Shown: positions 42,001 to 54,199 of the stretch, piece by piece | How positions within the stretch are numbered: position 1 is the stretch's first letter | Layout of the letters: every line of letters begins with the position of its first letter | Assembly: GCA_021018815.1 (NCBI GenBank) | Contig: JAITYX010000064.1 | Location: 558,001-622,000 of the forward strand | Direction: 5' to 3' | From: Talinum fruticosum | Taxonomy: Eukaryota > Streptophyta > Magnoliopsida > Caryophyllales > Talinaceae | Length of the DNA stretch: 64,000 nucleotides | Program-made: the position numbers and the translations under genes | The notes under the pieces: generated by a model | The model's input: the letters and a program-made list of their open reading frames with translations, nothing else | What the model was told of the DNA's origin: nothing | Databases searched by the model: none

Positions 42001-43598
42001 GGCAAGACGTCCAAACTTCAAATGTAGTAATCTCAATGTTGAATCACACAAGGAGAGTGTCTCGGTCAACTCTGAGATAACTGAAATCATGTAATGCATA
42101 CTATTCTATAACAAATGCAGAAGGATTTATCGAGACATGCATTTTATTTCCATATACCTACCATATATAGTTCAAGTTGGCTATTGTACGAAAGTGACTC
42201 AGTTGTGTCAAGGTCGAGTGGTTACTATTTCTTACCTCAGTAGCGAGACAAAGCTCAGGAGATTTGTGCTCACCACACTGACCACTGCATGGCATATAAC
42301 CGGCACAACACACATATCTACACAACATAAGAGTATATTGGGGTCCATATTAAACGACCTTTTAACATTCTTTTGACCAATGTTGACTTACGAGTATGAT
42401 ATGTTACCTTGACATATCTTCATAGAGAGCACGTTTTCAGTAACAAATATGATGCACATGGTGCACTGAAACAGAAGAGACGAACATTAGCTTGCTTGAA
42501 GTACGCTTGGATTGGAATAAATGCAACACATGCATAGTAGCTTTTAAACGTTCAATAAAGTTAGGGAGTTCATGAAACCCTAATATACATTTAAGTTAGG
42601 GGTGTAGATGAGCCGAGCTAGCTTACAAGTCTTCATCGCAAGCCGGCTCACTTCAATTGCTTGTTGAGCAGAACATTGGCAAGCCCAAATCAAGCTGACC
42701 AAGGCTTATTAGAGGATCCAAATTGAGCTTGTTAATACTGGGGCTTGTAGGCTTGCTACGCCTAACATAAGCTGAGCATAGACATGCCGAGAAAAGGAGC
42801 TGACAAGTCGAACATAAACAAGCAAGCAAACCGACACATATAGGATTTGATGAAATATGGTCACATTGAAATGAAAAGTTGTATTTTTATATTCCATGGT
42901 TGATATTATTATCTTTCATAAATTTTTGGATTGGTAATCGGTTTATCATCATTATTAGGTTGTTAAATTTAGGACTTGAATGTAATTGTACAAGGACTAG
43001 ATAAGTTTACCTTGATGGAGAGATTACAAACTCAATGTTTGCTTTAGAAGATGGGTTTGTTTAAGTTTTATGTACTATTAACCTTGTGTATTTAATACAG
43101 TTATCGAACAAGCAAATCAGCAGTTGATCAAACCTAAACCTTTGATGAGCCAAACTCAAGCTTGAGCCTATGGCAGGCCAAGCTCAAGCTCAGCTTTGCT
43201 GAGCTTAGCTAAGCCCATCGAATTCTCGAGCTCATCCCAGTTCAAAATCACACCCAGCTATCCTATTGTTGCTATTCAACATTTAATCAATCCATTAAAA
43301 GAAACGGTAACTAGCAGCCAATGCAAAATTATCATTTCATAGAACATGTTTCAATTAAAGTAAGCTAGAGCACTCACCACATTAATGCAAAGCAACAATC
43401 TGCACAACACCAAAAGGAAAAAACATCAATGGCTATGATCATCTAAAAATATTCAAAGTGAATGAATGGAGGATTAAGAACATGAAGAGATTCATTACAT
43501 TGAGGATCAGCTTGCACCGTATTCAAGAGATCGGCGTGCCATACGTTCTGGTACTCCTGCCGGAGTTGCATTTTCTCATCCCGGTCTTGAGGATTCAT
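39020..43598 (-). CDS. Cysteine-rich PLAC8-like protein gene, eight exons, three one-base frame breaks
   Basis: Exons (minus strand): 43598-43499, 43399-43378, 42465-42408, 42317-42236, 41342-41247, 41151-41027, 40939-40921 and 39410-39020. All introns have GT/AG ends and phases agree. The product starts MNPQDRDEKMQLRQEYQNVW and has a Cys-rich core (YCCFAL, CAPCASYLL, YVCCAGYMPCSGQCGE, STRWLIQDEFDIQTTKCDNC). A hydrophobic stretch ICINEVACIFSLIACILG follows, then CTCMQTQHKIELDKRDG and a long Tyr/Pro tail. It resembles Arabidopsis PLAC8-family proteins of the At4g23470/At5g41390 kind, whose function is not firmly known. Frame breaks lie in exon 3 (an extra A in the A run near 42434) and twice in exon 8 (a missing C opposite G runs 39301-39305 and 39182-39186). 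The repaired length would be about 297 residues. Splicing and conservation argue the gene is real; the breaks may be assembly errors. A leader exon or intron may lie upstream (acceptor-like TTTTTGCAG at 43681). Confidence 0.8.
42597..43257. mobile_element. hAT-like MITE in intron 2 of the PLAC8-like gene
   Basis: Starts TAGGGGTGTAGATGAGCCGAGC. Ends with GAGCTCATCCC and CACACCCAGCTA, whose reverse complement TAGCTGGGTGTG is an imperfect inverted match. Both ends are rich in GAGCC, GCTTG and CAAGC units, as in the element at 38320-38808. Non-coding. It lies wholly between exons 2 and 3 and does not disturb the splice sites. Confidence 0.5.
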
Positions 43599-43681
43599 TT
43601 TTACTATATGTCTGATATGATCAACCAACTTACGCCAAAACCCTAGCTTAGCAATCCAAAAATATGGTAGCTAATTTAGCC

Positions 43682-45319
43682 TGCAAAAATGTTTTTAATA
43701 TTTAGGAATGGGGGATTTTGTTTTTTCATAAATGTTTGAATTGTATCGATTTGAAAGCCATCAATGATAAGAGGAGGAGGAGCAAATCTTGAACTGATAT
43801 GAAGAATTATAACAAGTTCAATCACTGCAAAGACGACGTCTTTGAGTCGTCGTCCTTTCCAAGCCTCCTCCCTTCTAACCCTATCTAGGCTTTCCAATCT
43901 TTGTGTGTTTCCAATAGTTATAGTTCAATTTCTGTACAAATTCAAGTTATTTTAAGGCCTTTCTCCTTGAATTTAGCTTGTTCTTTATATGAAAATCTTT
44001 TAATCCACTGATTTTGAATTTGAACTCCACTTTTCTCTCCCCAAGATTATAGGAATGACAGTTTGGTGGTCGGGCACTTTTATAATTTAGTTTTCTTAAT
44101 TATAAAACCGACAATCAGCACAAATATGTTGTACTTGTATATATAAAAGCTGTTTCCAAATATGAATGAGAAAAATTGTTTTGACCAAAACACATAATAA
44201 AAAGTTTATCAAGAAAAAAGAGCAGTATGTAATATCTGTTTTAACGAACTCAATTTAACAAAAATGATGTTTAACAACAATTGAAATGAGTGTTACAGAT
44301 GTTCAATATTAAGATTATTTATACCTTACTGTATATTTTTGAGGCTTGTCCATGGTTCTCATTATGTAATGGGATGAGTTTTCGTTTGTGGCACACATAT
44401 TGTAAGTTTCAATCATGATGGTATGCTTTCTAAAGGTTTTAGTGTCTGTTTTTTTTTTTTTTTTCCATCTTATAGTTGTTCTCAAGTTTTCTTTTTTCGA
44501 TTGATAATGCCAAAGGGCAGAGCAGTACATGCCTCAAGGCATACAAAACCATCCACATAACAAAAGCCACAACTCAAAACTAATGAAAACAACTCTACAA
44601 CAAGCCATAACCAAACTATATATAAGAATGAACGGAATATATAGAATGGAAGTCTCTTAGCTGCTTGTCTAGATAGAGCACATGGATATATACTCGAGAT
44701 AATACTTTTTCGTTAAAAAAAAGTCAGGAGCATATGCAATATCTTCCTTCCAAGCTCGAGACCACAGGGCAACTCTCTATATAATGGTGCTAGCATAACT
44801 AAATGCGTCCATAGGCTCCACACAACTGCAAAGAAGCTGTTCCAGATACTCGAAGAAATGTGGCAAGTTACCAACAGATATAGTTAATATCTTTAGCATG
44901 ATTGGAACAAAACTGTAGATGTTTATCAGTGGTGATAAGATCCCATTTCTCAGTGGATCTTTTGTGTTCAATTTATCAAGTGATGTCAACCACATCATAA
45001 ACTCAACCTTTTGGGGGTAATATCCAGTCGGATTGTGCACACTAAATTATCTACCACAGCTTCTAAATCTACCAATGCATTTGCCTTACCAATTATTACT
45101 TTAACTGAAAAAATTATTCCTTTGGACACCAAAGGGCCATGTCAGGCTTATTCCTCACTGGATGAGTTTGCATTGGCAAACAATCTAGCATTTCAGCTAC
45201 TTATAGTGCTCCTACGCCGACAATGGTCTTTTCCAAGACAATGCAGCCACTGCCAAATACTCCCCTTAAGCTAGTCCGCATTGGATATAACTTCATTATG
45301 CGACCAATACTGCTACATA
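43682..45319. other. Region upstream of the PLAC8-like gene, no firm gene
   Basis: Probably holds the promoter and leader (with a 73-codon minus-strand frame at 43897-43676). At 44777-45274 two overlapping antisense frames, 87 codons each, show fairly balanced composition, but I recognise neither. Confidence 0.4.
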
Positions 45320-46623
45320 CTCGTCCTTGAGCAAAACAAAGAAAATAAAAGAAAATCTAACTCATTTTTGCAGGAATTACAATTGCATTTAACATTTACA
45401 ACAAACCCTTTAAACCCCTTGATAGTCCAAGTGGATGAGTGAGGTCTCGTGAGAGTTTGTATAAGATTTGCACACAAAATCTAGAAAAAGAAAAAAAAGC
45501 AAAAGAAAACATTTTTTTTCCCGAAAATTTTCACAAATATATATACAATGACAAGGGATTATACGCATTCTAATCGACCATATCCCTTGTAACCTAGACA
45601 TCAACTTGCATATAAATCCAATGTACACATCAAGACTTGGTTCTCACTAATGACATCCACGAACCAATTTTTTTACCCCACACAATAAATGATGAGCAAG
45701 ACAAATCAGATAAGTAGAACCTCACTTTGAGAAAGGTGGAACACTCACACTCATGTTTTCATAATAAAGTAATATGGTTCACTCAATACTCCTTCGAATA
45801 GTACACCCTAGCGCAAGATTGGTCACACTCTCAATTCTCCACCCCATATAGGCAAGCACGCAACGCAATTAAGAAGTTTTTTAAAGGTTGTAACAGGGTT
45901 ACGGTTATGAGTAGAAAGGAGAATTAGTTTGGAAATGTAAAGCGAAATAGCTAAGACCTAATGACTAAGGAGCAAAAAACACTTCCAAAATATGACTAAA
46001 AACCTTTCTCCCAATAGACCTCTTTAAGAACAAACAAACCCCAAGACACCTTTGGATTAAAAAGAAAGCATTATCGAAATTTCCTCATGCCAATTATTCT
46101 AAATTTTTTAATTTTTCTTTTTTTTCCCTCTTATTATGAGTAAATACTATTGGTAAGGGAATCATGAACACAACTCAATTCCGAAGGGTCTATCAACCAC
46201 TGGGAATATGTATAAGTTTTCAATAATACTAATCCCTATTTTCAATTCGCAAAACCAAAAGATCACCACATCTATATAACCTAAATATACCCATCTTAAG
46301 AAGTGTTACTCCTAACCTTGACATAGGAATAGGAAATGTGTTTTAGCCAAAGTTACATCATAAATAGGTGCAACAAGAATAGATAAAGGCTCAAAGGTAA
46401 CAACAAGGATAATCATATGGTTATAAGGTGACTTTTTGCTTATATATCTTGAAAACAAATGAAATGCCTTCTATCAATATGCATATGCCAAAAGTGGTCT
46501 TGAAGAGAGATAAATAAGTTCTAGAGAAAATGCACCAATGAAGAGTAACACATGAAATGAAATGAGGCTCAATATGATGAATTAGTTTATAAGACTCAAA
46601 ATCTCATATGTTCCTCTACCACA
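45320..46623 (-). mobile_element. 3' half of the internal region of an older Athila-like element (copy B)
   Basis: The minus strand matches 55018-56380 of the younger element in order: GGTAGAGGAAC.T.TGAGATTTTGAG, GCATTT.CTC.AGAACTT, CTCCTTAGTCATTAGG, and CCTCACGAGACCTCACTC-like to GTTTTGCTC.AGGACGAG. Homology stops near 45320, where the younger copy enters its 3' LTR; the sequence beyond is unrelated. The rest of copy B resumes at 61089 on the far side of the CACTA element. Confidence 0.75.
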
Positions 46624-46860
46624 CACTACTACGAGAACTATTTTTAATGACGGATCTTTAACGACGATCAAAAGGACAAACCGTCATGAAAAATGGACCG
46701 GTGGCATTTTTGTAAATAATTGGCATTGTGTAACACATATGACGATGGTTCTTTCGGAGAAGCTGTCGACATCTGTCACATTTGATGACGGTTTTTCGGA
46801 GAACCGTCGTCAAATGTCTTTCATGTATAATCTAAAACCCGAGAACCGATACTCGTTATT
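46624..46860 (+). repeat. Left terminal and subterminal repeats of the CACTA element
   Basis: Terminal CACTACTACGAGAAC is followed by several copies of GACGGTT, GACGATGGTT, and GGAGAACCGTCGTCAAATG in direct and inverted order. Confidence 0.85.
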
Positions 46861-47821
46861 TCCATGCCCACTTACATCTGCTCTCTACTCTTAGTCTTAT
46901 CGCTCTCTACAGTTCCTTTCATCCACTACTATGTCAAATCTAGAACTCGTAGCTGCTATTTCCTCGCCGATCGACTTGAACTAGTAAGCTATCCTCGCCG
47001 TTGTAGTTTTCTCTCGCTTAATCTTTTCTTTAGCTCACAGTTTCCTCTCATCTCTAGATGTCCACTTGCTCATTCTCGTTGTCAAGCCTCTCCCTTACCC
47101 TCGTCGTTGTCGTCGATCTTACGGTATGAGTCTCTATCCTCTCTTATTTTTCGTTTTAAGTTATTTACAAAATGTAGATAGTTAAAAGTTCAATGTATTT
47201 GCGGTAATTATGTGAATGTTGAGAATATGGGTAATGTTTGAGATTGTTAAAATGTTGAGTCTTTGTTGAAATGTTGAATATTAAGAATATAGGTAATATT
47301 TGTTTAGTTTATTAAGTTGGAAATTCTTAATTGTTTGAGATTTTGAAAAATGGGTTTAGGAGTTTAGGATTTAATTATAAGGAAATAGAATGATAATTAA
47401 GGATGGTAAATCAAAAGAGTGCATCCAAATTTGTTTAGGGTTTTAGAGAAATAGAAAGATAATTTGGATATATGATCATCCCCAAAAACCTTCTCATAAA
47501 GATAAATTTGTATCCAAATTTGTTTATTTTGATGAGGTAACGTTGGGGTGGACTCATTTATTCAATTATCGAAATTGGCATCTAAATATGTTTAGAGTTT
47601 AGAGAAATAGAAATATTTATGGTTTAGGGTTTGGGAAAATAGAAAAATTTGTGGTTTAAAGTTTAAGAAAATGAAAATATTTATGGTTTAGGGTTTAATA
47701 ATTGGAAATGTATTTGGATATAGGGATCTCCCTAAATACTCGGTCATAAAGATAAATTTGTTATTAAATTTGTTTATTTTGATGAATTCATGTTGGGGTG
47801 GACTAATTTTTTCAATTATCT
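46861..47821. other. CACTA left interior, no clear gene
   Basis: The 105-codon frame at 46864-47181 lies in pyrimidine-rich sequence that looks like an untranslated leader. Below it are short direct repeats of GTTTAGGGTTTGGGAAAATAG-like wording (47600-47700). Confidence 0.45.
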
Positions 47822-48455
47822 AAAATTCCGGTGTACTTTTTGGTTGCAAGTGTGTTGTATTATAAATGATCGTAAACTAAAGTACATGATTTTTTTGAAG
47901 TTTATGTAATGCATAAGACAATAGCGAATATCAATGAAATGTTGAGGTCATTCATTTAGTTTACTTTAACTAACCGAAGACATAACTAGAATCGAAGTTC
48001 CCATAATCCTTGTTGATTTTAGAAATGAGGTTGAATTCACTAGGGAAGACATAAAGTCTATGTACAACGTGGGTCAGTCCACGAAGATAGTGAAAAAGGA
48101 TGAAGGATTTATTGGAGAAAAATGTGATAAACAAGTAGGGAATTATTACTAGTTTTGTGATTGTTTACCACCTTTTCTCGCAATAAATCCTTCATTCCTT
48201 TTCCCTTTCTTCGTGTACCGACCCACGCTACACATAAACTCTATCTCTTACCTTATGAACCCGATCTCATTATTAAAGACAACAAGCATATGGGAACTCC
48301 GGTTGTGGTTATGTCTTTGGGTTGTTAAAGCGAATTAAAGGGATTGCCTCAACATTTTATTCTTATTAATTGTGATATGCATCATGTAAAACTTCAAAAA
48401 CATCATGTCTAGTTTATGATAATGTATAATACATCAAAATTAGAAGCAAAAAGGA

Positions 48456-48457
<2 letters not shown>
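47822..48457. repeat. Palindrome 1: long imperfect inverted repeat, arms about 300 bp
   Basis: Centre near 48150. Left-arm motifs GTATTATAAATGATCGTAAACT, GAAATGTTGAGGTCATTC, CGAAGACATAAC, GTGGGTCAGTCCACGAAG and GGATTTATTGGAGAAAA each recur in reverse complement in the right arm, in mirror order. No coding capacity. Transcribed, it would fold into a long hairpin. Confidence 0.8.

Positions 48458-48458
<1 letters not shown>

Positions 48459-48532
<74 letters not shown>
48459..48532. repeat. (TA)n microsatellite between the palindromes
   Basis: About 74 bases of pure TA. Confidence 0.95.
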
Positions 48533-48535
<3 letters not shown>

Positions 48536-48807
48536 AAGGATCATATGGGCACCCCTCTTTAGGTAAGCACCTTTTGCTAGGTGAATACAACTAATCTCAA
48601 CCATCCAAATTTAATCGATGGCTTAAATTAAAAACGCTTTTTAATTAATTTTAAAAAAAGGAAAATATTATTTTTGGAAGGGGGGTTCAATCTTAAGTCT
48701 CATTCATGGTTTCTCATCCTCCTCGAGCTCACCTTCCTCTCTCGTCGTTCTCCCTTTCCTCATCCCCCTCTGTCTCTCTCTACCCATCCCCTCCAATCAT
48801 CTAAATT

Positions 48808-49411
48808 TCCGGTTTCCTTTTTGTTGCAAATTTTTGTATTATACATGATCGTAAACTAGAGGTCATGATTTTGTTGAAGTTTACGTAATTAAAAAGACAA
48901 TAAGATAAATATGAATGAAATGTTGAGGTCATCCCTTTAATTTCCTTTAACGACCGAAGACGTACCACGAACCGGAATTCCCTTGTTGTAATTAATAATG
49001 AGGTAGGTTTGACAAAACAAAACATGAAATATATATGCAACATAGGCCAATCCACGAAGAAGGGCGGAAGGGTAGAGGAGTCAAATGGAAACAAAAGATG
49101 ATAAACAATGACTATTGTTTATTACCTTTTGTTTCCATTTCACTCCTATAGTACTTGTTGCCTTTCTTTGTGGATCAACCTATGTTGCATGTACACTTCA
49201 TGTTTTGTCTTGTAAAGCCAACCTCATTGTTAATCACAACAAAGGGAATTCCGGTTCGTGTTATGTCTTGGGTCGTTAAATGAAATTAAAGAGATGACCT
49301 CAACATTTCATTCATATTTAATTGTCTTATGTATTATGTAAAACTTCAAAAAATCATGTCTAATTTATGATAAATGAATAATACATCAAAATTGGAAGAA
49401 AAAGAAAACCA
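48808..49411. repeat. Palindrome 2, related to palindrome 1
   Basis: Centre near 49107 (GATAAACAATGACTATTGTTTA). The arms carry the same motifs as palindrome 1: GTATTATACATGATCGTAAACT, GAAATGTTGAGGTCAT, CGAAGACGTA, CCGGAATTCCC and CCACGAAGAA. Arm pairing here looks closer than in palindrome 1. Confidence 0.8.
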
Positions 49412-50519
49412 GATATTATATATACAAGTTACAACAATGGTCCGTATTAGAAATATATACTAAGTAACGCTATCTTTTTTGTTTTTCATATTGATAAATG
49501 ACATGCTTAATTGTGTATAATTGTGCTTATTTTGCTTACCAATCTATACTTTTCATAAAATTATCGTATGCATTTCATAAGCTTAAAGAATCCGTTCAAA
49601 AATTTGTACATAAAGAGCTATCCTAGGTCGCGAGTATGTGCATAAATATGCGTATAGCACTTAAGATATTAGCTTGATATGTATAGGTTTTTGAATTATC
49701 TATGTTGGACAGTTTGATAATAATATGATAATAGGTTATGTGGCTATTATAATCTTATCATAAATTTGATAAGATATAACGGTGCTCATTTCCTTTCTTG
49801 TTCTTCGAGTTCAATTATGATAACAATGGATTTGATGTGTGTATCTTTACTTATGTTACCATAAAATTAAGTAAGGATATACACATTAGCCGCTTCGTTT
49901 TTGTATGTTGTTCTTGAAGGACTAAGGCGAAATGTTGCCGGAATTTTATCAAATGTATGATAAGATTTTGCTACACGGTCTAAGGACATATTATTCTTGA
50001 ATGGGTTTGGGAACATTTATCCTTGTAGAAGGATCTTAGGCTCATGTCATATTATTTGTGCGTAAGTACGTATTTCTCGAACTATATGTGGTGAATTGCT
50101 TTTCGTGTTTATGGGTAATGTATGGATCGAGCATGGGTTTATAGTGATAAGAGCGAGTGTAGAATATTGTGATGGTGTTAACAACTTTCTAAAGAGTGCT
50201 CGTTGAATATCCCACCAAATTTAGAGAACAATCCATATTCCGTCCGTATTTGAGGTGTTTTAACTCCTCAAAATTTCTCCCTAAAGTTGTAAAAGGTCAA
50301 CTTTATCGGCATGGATTTGACACAACTTAAGAGGTGTGGGTATGACATGGGAAAAAGAGTCTCGTGAATAATGGCGTATGAGAGGAAGATGAAGGGTATG
50401 ATGAAAATGAAGCCAATAGTAGTATGGAACTAGAAGATCGATATGAAAAATCTAATTCGTGGAGTAGAACATGATTTAGTCGATCAACCACACTTATTGG
50501 AGTAATCGTTAGCCGATCA
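49412..50519. other. CACTA interior upstream of the transposase remnant
   Basis: No intact ORF. Probably the decayed first part of the transposase gene and its introns, but no motif is clear until about 50520. Confidence 0.45.
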
Positions 50520-51463
50520 GAGAAGCCTCTTTACCCGAGGTGTGATAAATATACTCATTTATCAGTTGTGTTGAGGTTGATGAACTTGAAACCGCTAATG
50601 GCTGGAGTGACTAAAGTTTCACGAGACTTGCTGAGTGTGCTCAAAGATATACTCCCAAAAGGAAATGTCCTTCCTAGTCGTACACATGAGGCGAAGAGGA
50701 TGTTGTGTCCTATGGCATGAGGTATAAGAAGATACATGCTTACCCTAACAATTGCATATTATACCGAAAAGAACATGCACATAGACACGAATATCCTAAG
50801 TGTGGTGTACCCCGATAAAAAATGAAAAAATCGATGGAGAGAGTGTTAAAGGACCTCCCGCAAAGGTGTTGTCGTACTTGCTGATAATACCAAGGTTTAA
50901 GCGCTTGTTTTCAAGTGTAACCGATGTCAAGAACTTGACGTGGCATGTTGACGAAAGAGTCCGTGATGACAAGCTATGTCACCCTTGTCAATTCTCCTTA
51001 ATTGAAAAAGATCGATTCATTGTTCCCAAAATGTGGTAGAGAAGCACGGAATCTACGTCCGGGTCTTTGTAGGGACGGAATAAACCCTCACGGTGACCTC
51101 AGTAGCAAGCACAATAGTTGGCCAATTCTTTTGGTTATCTACAACCTACCATCGTCGTTGTATATGAAGCACAAGTATATTATGTTGTCAATGCTCATTT
51201 CCGGGCCTAAATAATCGGGAAATGATATAGATGTGTACTTGGCGCCTCTTGTTAAAGATTTCAAGCTTTTGTGGGATAAGGTGTTTCAGTTTACGATGCA
51301 TACCGTCAAGAGAAATTTACATTGCGAGCTATGATCTTCACTACAATCAATGACTTCTCCACATATAGAAGCTTGTCCGGATACACCTTCAAAGGCCACA
51401 AGGCATGCACCAGTTGTGCAAAGGGTACTTGCTCCTATCAACTTAAGAACGGAAAAAGAGGGT
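50520..51463 (+). pseudogene. CACTA TNP2 transposase, part 1 (upstream of the retroelement)
   Basis: Several frames carry TNP2 (Transposase_21) blocks in order: LPSRTHEAKRMLCPMA near 50670-50720; PPAKVLSYLLIIPRFKRLF at 50848-50910; CRDGINPHGDLSSKHNSWP at 51072-51125; LPSSLYMKHKYIMLSMLISGP at 51151-51210; a stop codon, then DIDVYLAPLV; and TTINDFSTYRSLSGYTFKGHKACTSC (51328-51410). The frame reaches QLKNGKRG and is cut by the LTR element at 51464. Continuation is at 57910. Stops and frameshifts show it was already decaying. TNP2 is the catalytic transposase of En/Spm elements. Confidence 0.88.
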
Positions 51464-52964
51464 TGTTCGGTCCAAATATTACGTCATTTTTACCCTTATT
51501 TATCTAGTTTTTGTCCCGTAAAATAATATAACTTTTATGATTTTTTACTATTATTATTTATTTTTGTAGGTAATAAATCAAGTACGACAAGTTGAGGAAA
51601 ATTGATGCAAAAATGATGGGAATTTAACAATTTGAAGCCTTTTGATTGTTTTGCTCCAAATCTCTCTTACCAATTATATGGGCCCAACCCATAATCATGC
51701 TCGAATTAGTCCACTAGTGGCAATGAGGAAAAAGGAACACAGATTGGTTCAGTAAAATTTTGGACCTCGACATCATGATGATGACAGCACGACATCATCA
51801 GCAAAGCAATCTTCGCTGCAAATTAAATTGAAGATGAGGAATTTAAGTTGTGGTGACATCATCATGGCATCATGCTGATGTCAGCACATTAAAACCCTCA
51901 ATATTTTGTGTATAAAAGGGACGCAGACAAAGGCAATTAAAGGGCCGAGTAACTTGAGGTTTTCGCGTAAATTAGGTTTAGCTTAGGATTAATTTAGTTT
52001 AGTTTTTTTACCTCTTGTAAATTTTATCTCAAATACTATAGATTCAATTATTATTTTTAGTTCTAGTTATTAATTCGGTTCTCGATAGTTTCGATTCGAT
52101 TCGTTCCTCGATAAATTTTTCCCTTTTGTCTTTCGTTTCTCTTTAGTTTGTTTAATTTAATTTAAAGATTCAATTTTTATTATATTTTGATGTTACTAGT
52201 AGTTATATTATTCGTTTAATTTCATGTTTAACTTTATTTTGTTAGTTTACGTCGTTATTCGAGTCAATTTTTGTTAGTAGTTGTTAGATTAATTTTGATT
52301 CATGTTAATTAGTTGTTAGTTTGTGTCACTTTGGTTCTGATTAACCTCTTTGATGGCTAATTAATTTTATTTAGGCCTTTGCTTACCTAGTTTATGCTAG
52401 TATTTTGGGATTGTTTCTCATACCTACCACATAGGTTCGATGTGATGCCCGAAAGGGTCTTTTCATATTGATTTTTAGGCGGTTGGTCTATCACCGAAAG
52501 GTGGAGTCAATTTGCTAGTGTGGGTAAAGAGAATAGTTGGGATTTTGGCATGAAAATAGTCCGAATTCTAGCTAGGTCCGAAGTTGCTATTTTTGTCGTT
52601 TAGTTGGGCTAACTCCACGAAAGTAGGTAGTTAGAATAACTAAATTAGCTCATGACCCTCGAAAGTGTGGCTTGAGTAGACTTTGATGGTGCAACCGACT
52701 ACTCCTAAATACTTGCATAGACTTAGTTCGGTTTAGGCTTGTCTTAATTAGTTAGTTTATTAAGTGGTAAAATCACAACCCGAACATATTTTTATTTGCT
52801 TTCTAGGTTAGTTTAATCACCATACATATCTCATCTGTGTTGATTCGCCTAGACTTGGTTAGGTTAGGCTTAGGCTTTCATAGCTTTGATATTTGAAACA
52901 CAACTCTCTGTGGATACGACCCGTGCTTGCCGGTTACAATTTTAGAACTTAATTCTTCCTAACA
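51464..52964 (+). repeat. 5' LTR of copy A
   Basis: Starts TGTTCGGTCCAAATATTACG, ends CTTCCTAACA. Matches 56400-57909 over its whole length with scattered substitutions and small indels. It contains the inverted motif GACATCATGATGATG / CATCATCATGGCATCATG. Confidence 0.93.
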
Positions 52965-52970
52965 AGTTTT

Positions 52971-52982
52971 TGGCGCCGTTGC
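52971..52982 (+). other. Primer-binding site, tRNA-Asp type
   Basis: TGGCGCCGTTGC begins six bases after the 5' LTR and complements the 3' end of plant tRNA-Asp for 12 bases, the primer used by Athila-type elements. Confidence 0.8.
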
Positions 52983-53080
52983 TCGAGGAGTTGTTTCGTT
53001 TCAGTATTGGAGCTTACTTGAGCATTCTAGTTTAGGCATTTAATTGAAAATTCAAAAAATCAAAAAACAATTTTGAAAAC

Positions 53081-54199
53081 ATGTCTACTTACCATTATCC
53101 GCAATATGAGCATGAATTATTCTATCCGTACTTTGATCGACTTAATTCTCTTCTTGCTTTTTCCGATAACTGTTTGGAGAAATGGGAAGTATTAAATGGT
53201 GTCTATGAGGGTGTGAATAGTGAAACCCGTGCTCTTTTAGAGTATTGGGATTTTTGTGCTAAAAGTGTTAATAAAGCTTGAGATTTACTTGAATGGATTG
53301 TTTGGGATACTTGTGAATTTGAAAAGGCATGTACCGATTCTAGATTTTCATGTCCCAACCCTTGTGCTCATCATGCTAGATCTTACATCCAATTCCCTTG
53401 TATTCCCGATCCTACCCCTCTTTGGTGTGAAAAGTGTAACTCTTGTTATCGTGATAATAGTTCTTGTCCTTATATTTCATCTCCTGAACAGTATGTTGAT
53501 ATTTATAAATTGATAAGGGTTATGGATGAACAAAATGAGCAACTTGCTTGTCTTACTAAGATTAGAGAGTCCGACCCATCGCACTGAAACCGACTTTAGT
53601 CTTAGTTCTGCTAAAATTGAGGCATTTTTCTATGATGATGATGATGATGATGAGTCCGGACTAGAGAAAGAGATTGACCCTCCCTTTACTACATTACCCA
53701 CAGCTTGCTCCATCCTTACCTAGTACATATAGGGACAACACTAAGTCCGCCTTGAGTGTTGATGCTAGTTTAGATGGTGAGGATGATTTATATTGTGAAT
53801 CAAAAGATGCTTTAGTTGAGGTGTTTGATAAGGAGACTCCTTTAGGGGAGTCATGTGAGGTGGTTGTGGCCGAGGCATCGCCTACTAGTCTTGATGTTGA
53901 TGATCATGTGTCCCCCGACCCACTTGCTTTAATCCCTTCTTCCTCTATTTGTTCACTACCCTCCCTTTCCCCGAGTATCATTTTTCCGAGCCCACTACCT
54001 ATTATGTGATTTGTGATTCTGATTTGGATGTGGGGTATGTGGATAACTCATTTGACATGTTTGAAGGGAACATTATTGACAATATTGTGTCCCTAGGTAC
54101 CTTTGGAGGTTCTAAGCCCTCCCTTGACCATTATCACGTTTACTTAGAGGGTTGCGCCAGAAAAATCATTCGGACCGCTTTTCTTTTATCACTCTTTTG
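53081..54199 (+). pseudogene. gag-like ORF of copy A, Cys-rich plus acidic region, broken
   Basis: ATG 53081 opens MSTYHYPQYEHELFYPYF. A TGA at 53279 sits where homologous wording would have Trp (KA-stop-DLLEW, likely TGG to TGA), and the same frame continues to 53580 through a Cys-rich region. Codons 53426-53467 read CEKCNSCYRDNSSC, a gag-type CX2CX4HX4C knuckle whose His is Arg (CGT, one change from CAT). After 53580 the reading moves between frames: an acidic YDDDDDDES (53629-53655), DLYCESKDALVEVFDKETP (53788-53844), and DLDVGYVDNSFDMFEGN (54022-54072). Copy B encodes the same blocks (minus strand, 62300-61995), so they were once a single protein. It is probably a decayed Gag; no other enzyme is encoded. 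Confidence 0.6.
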
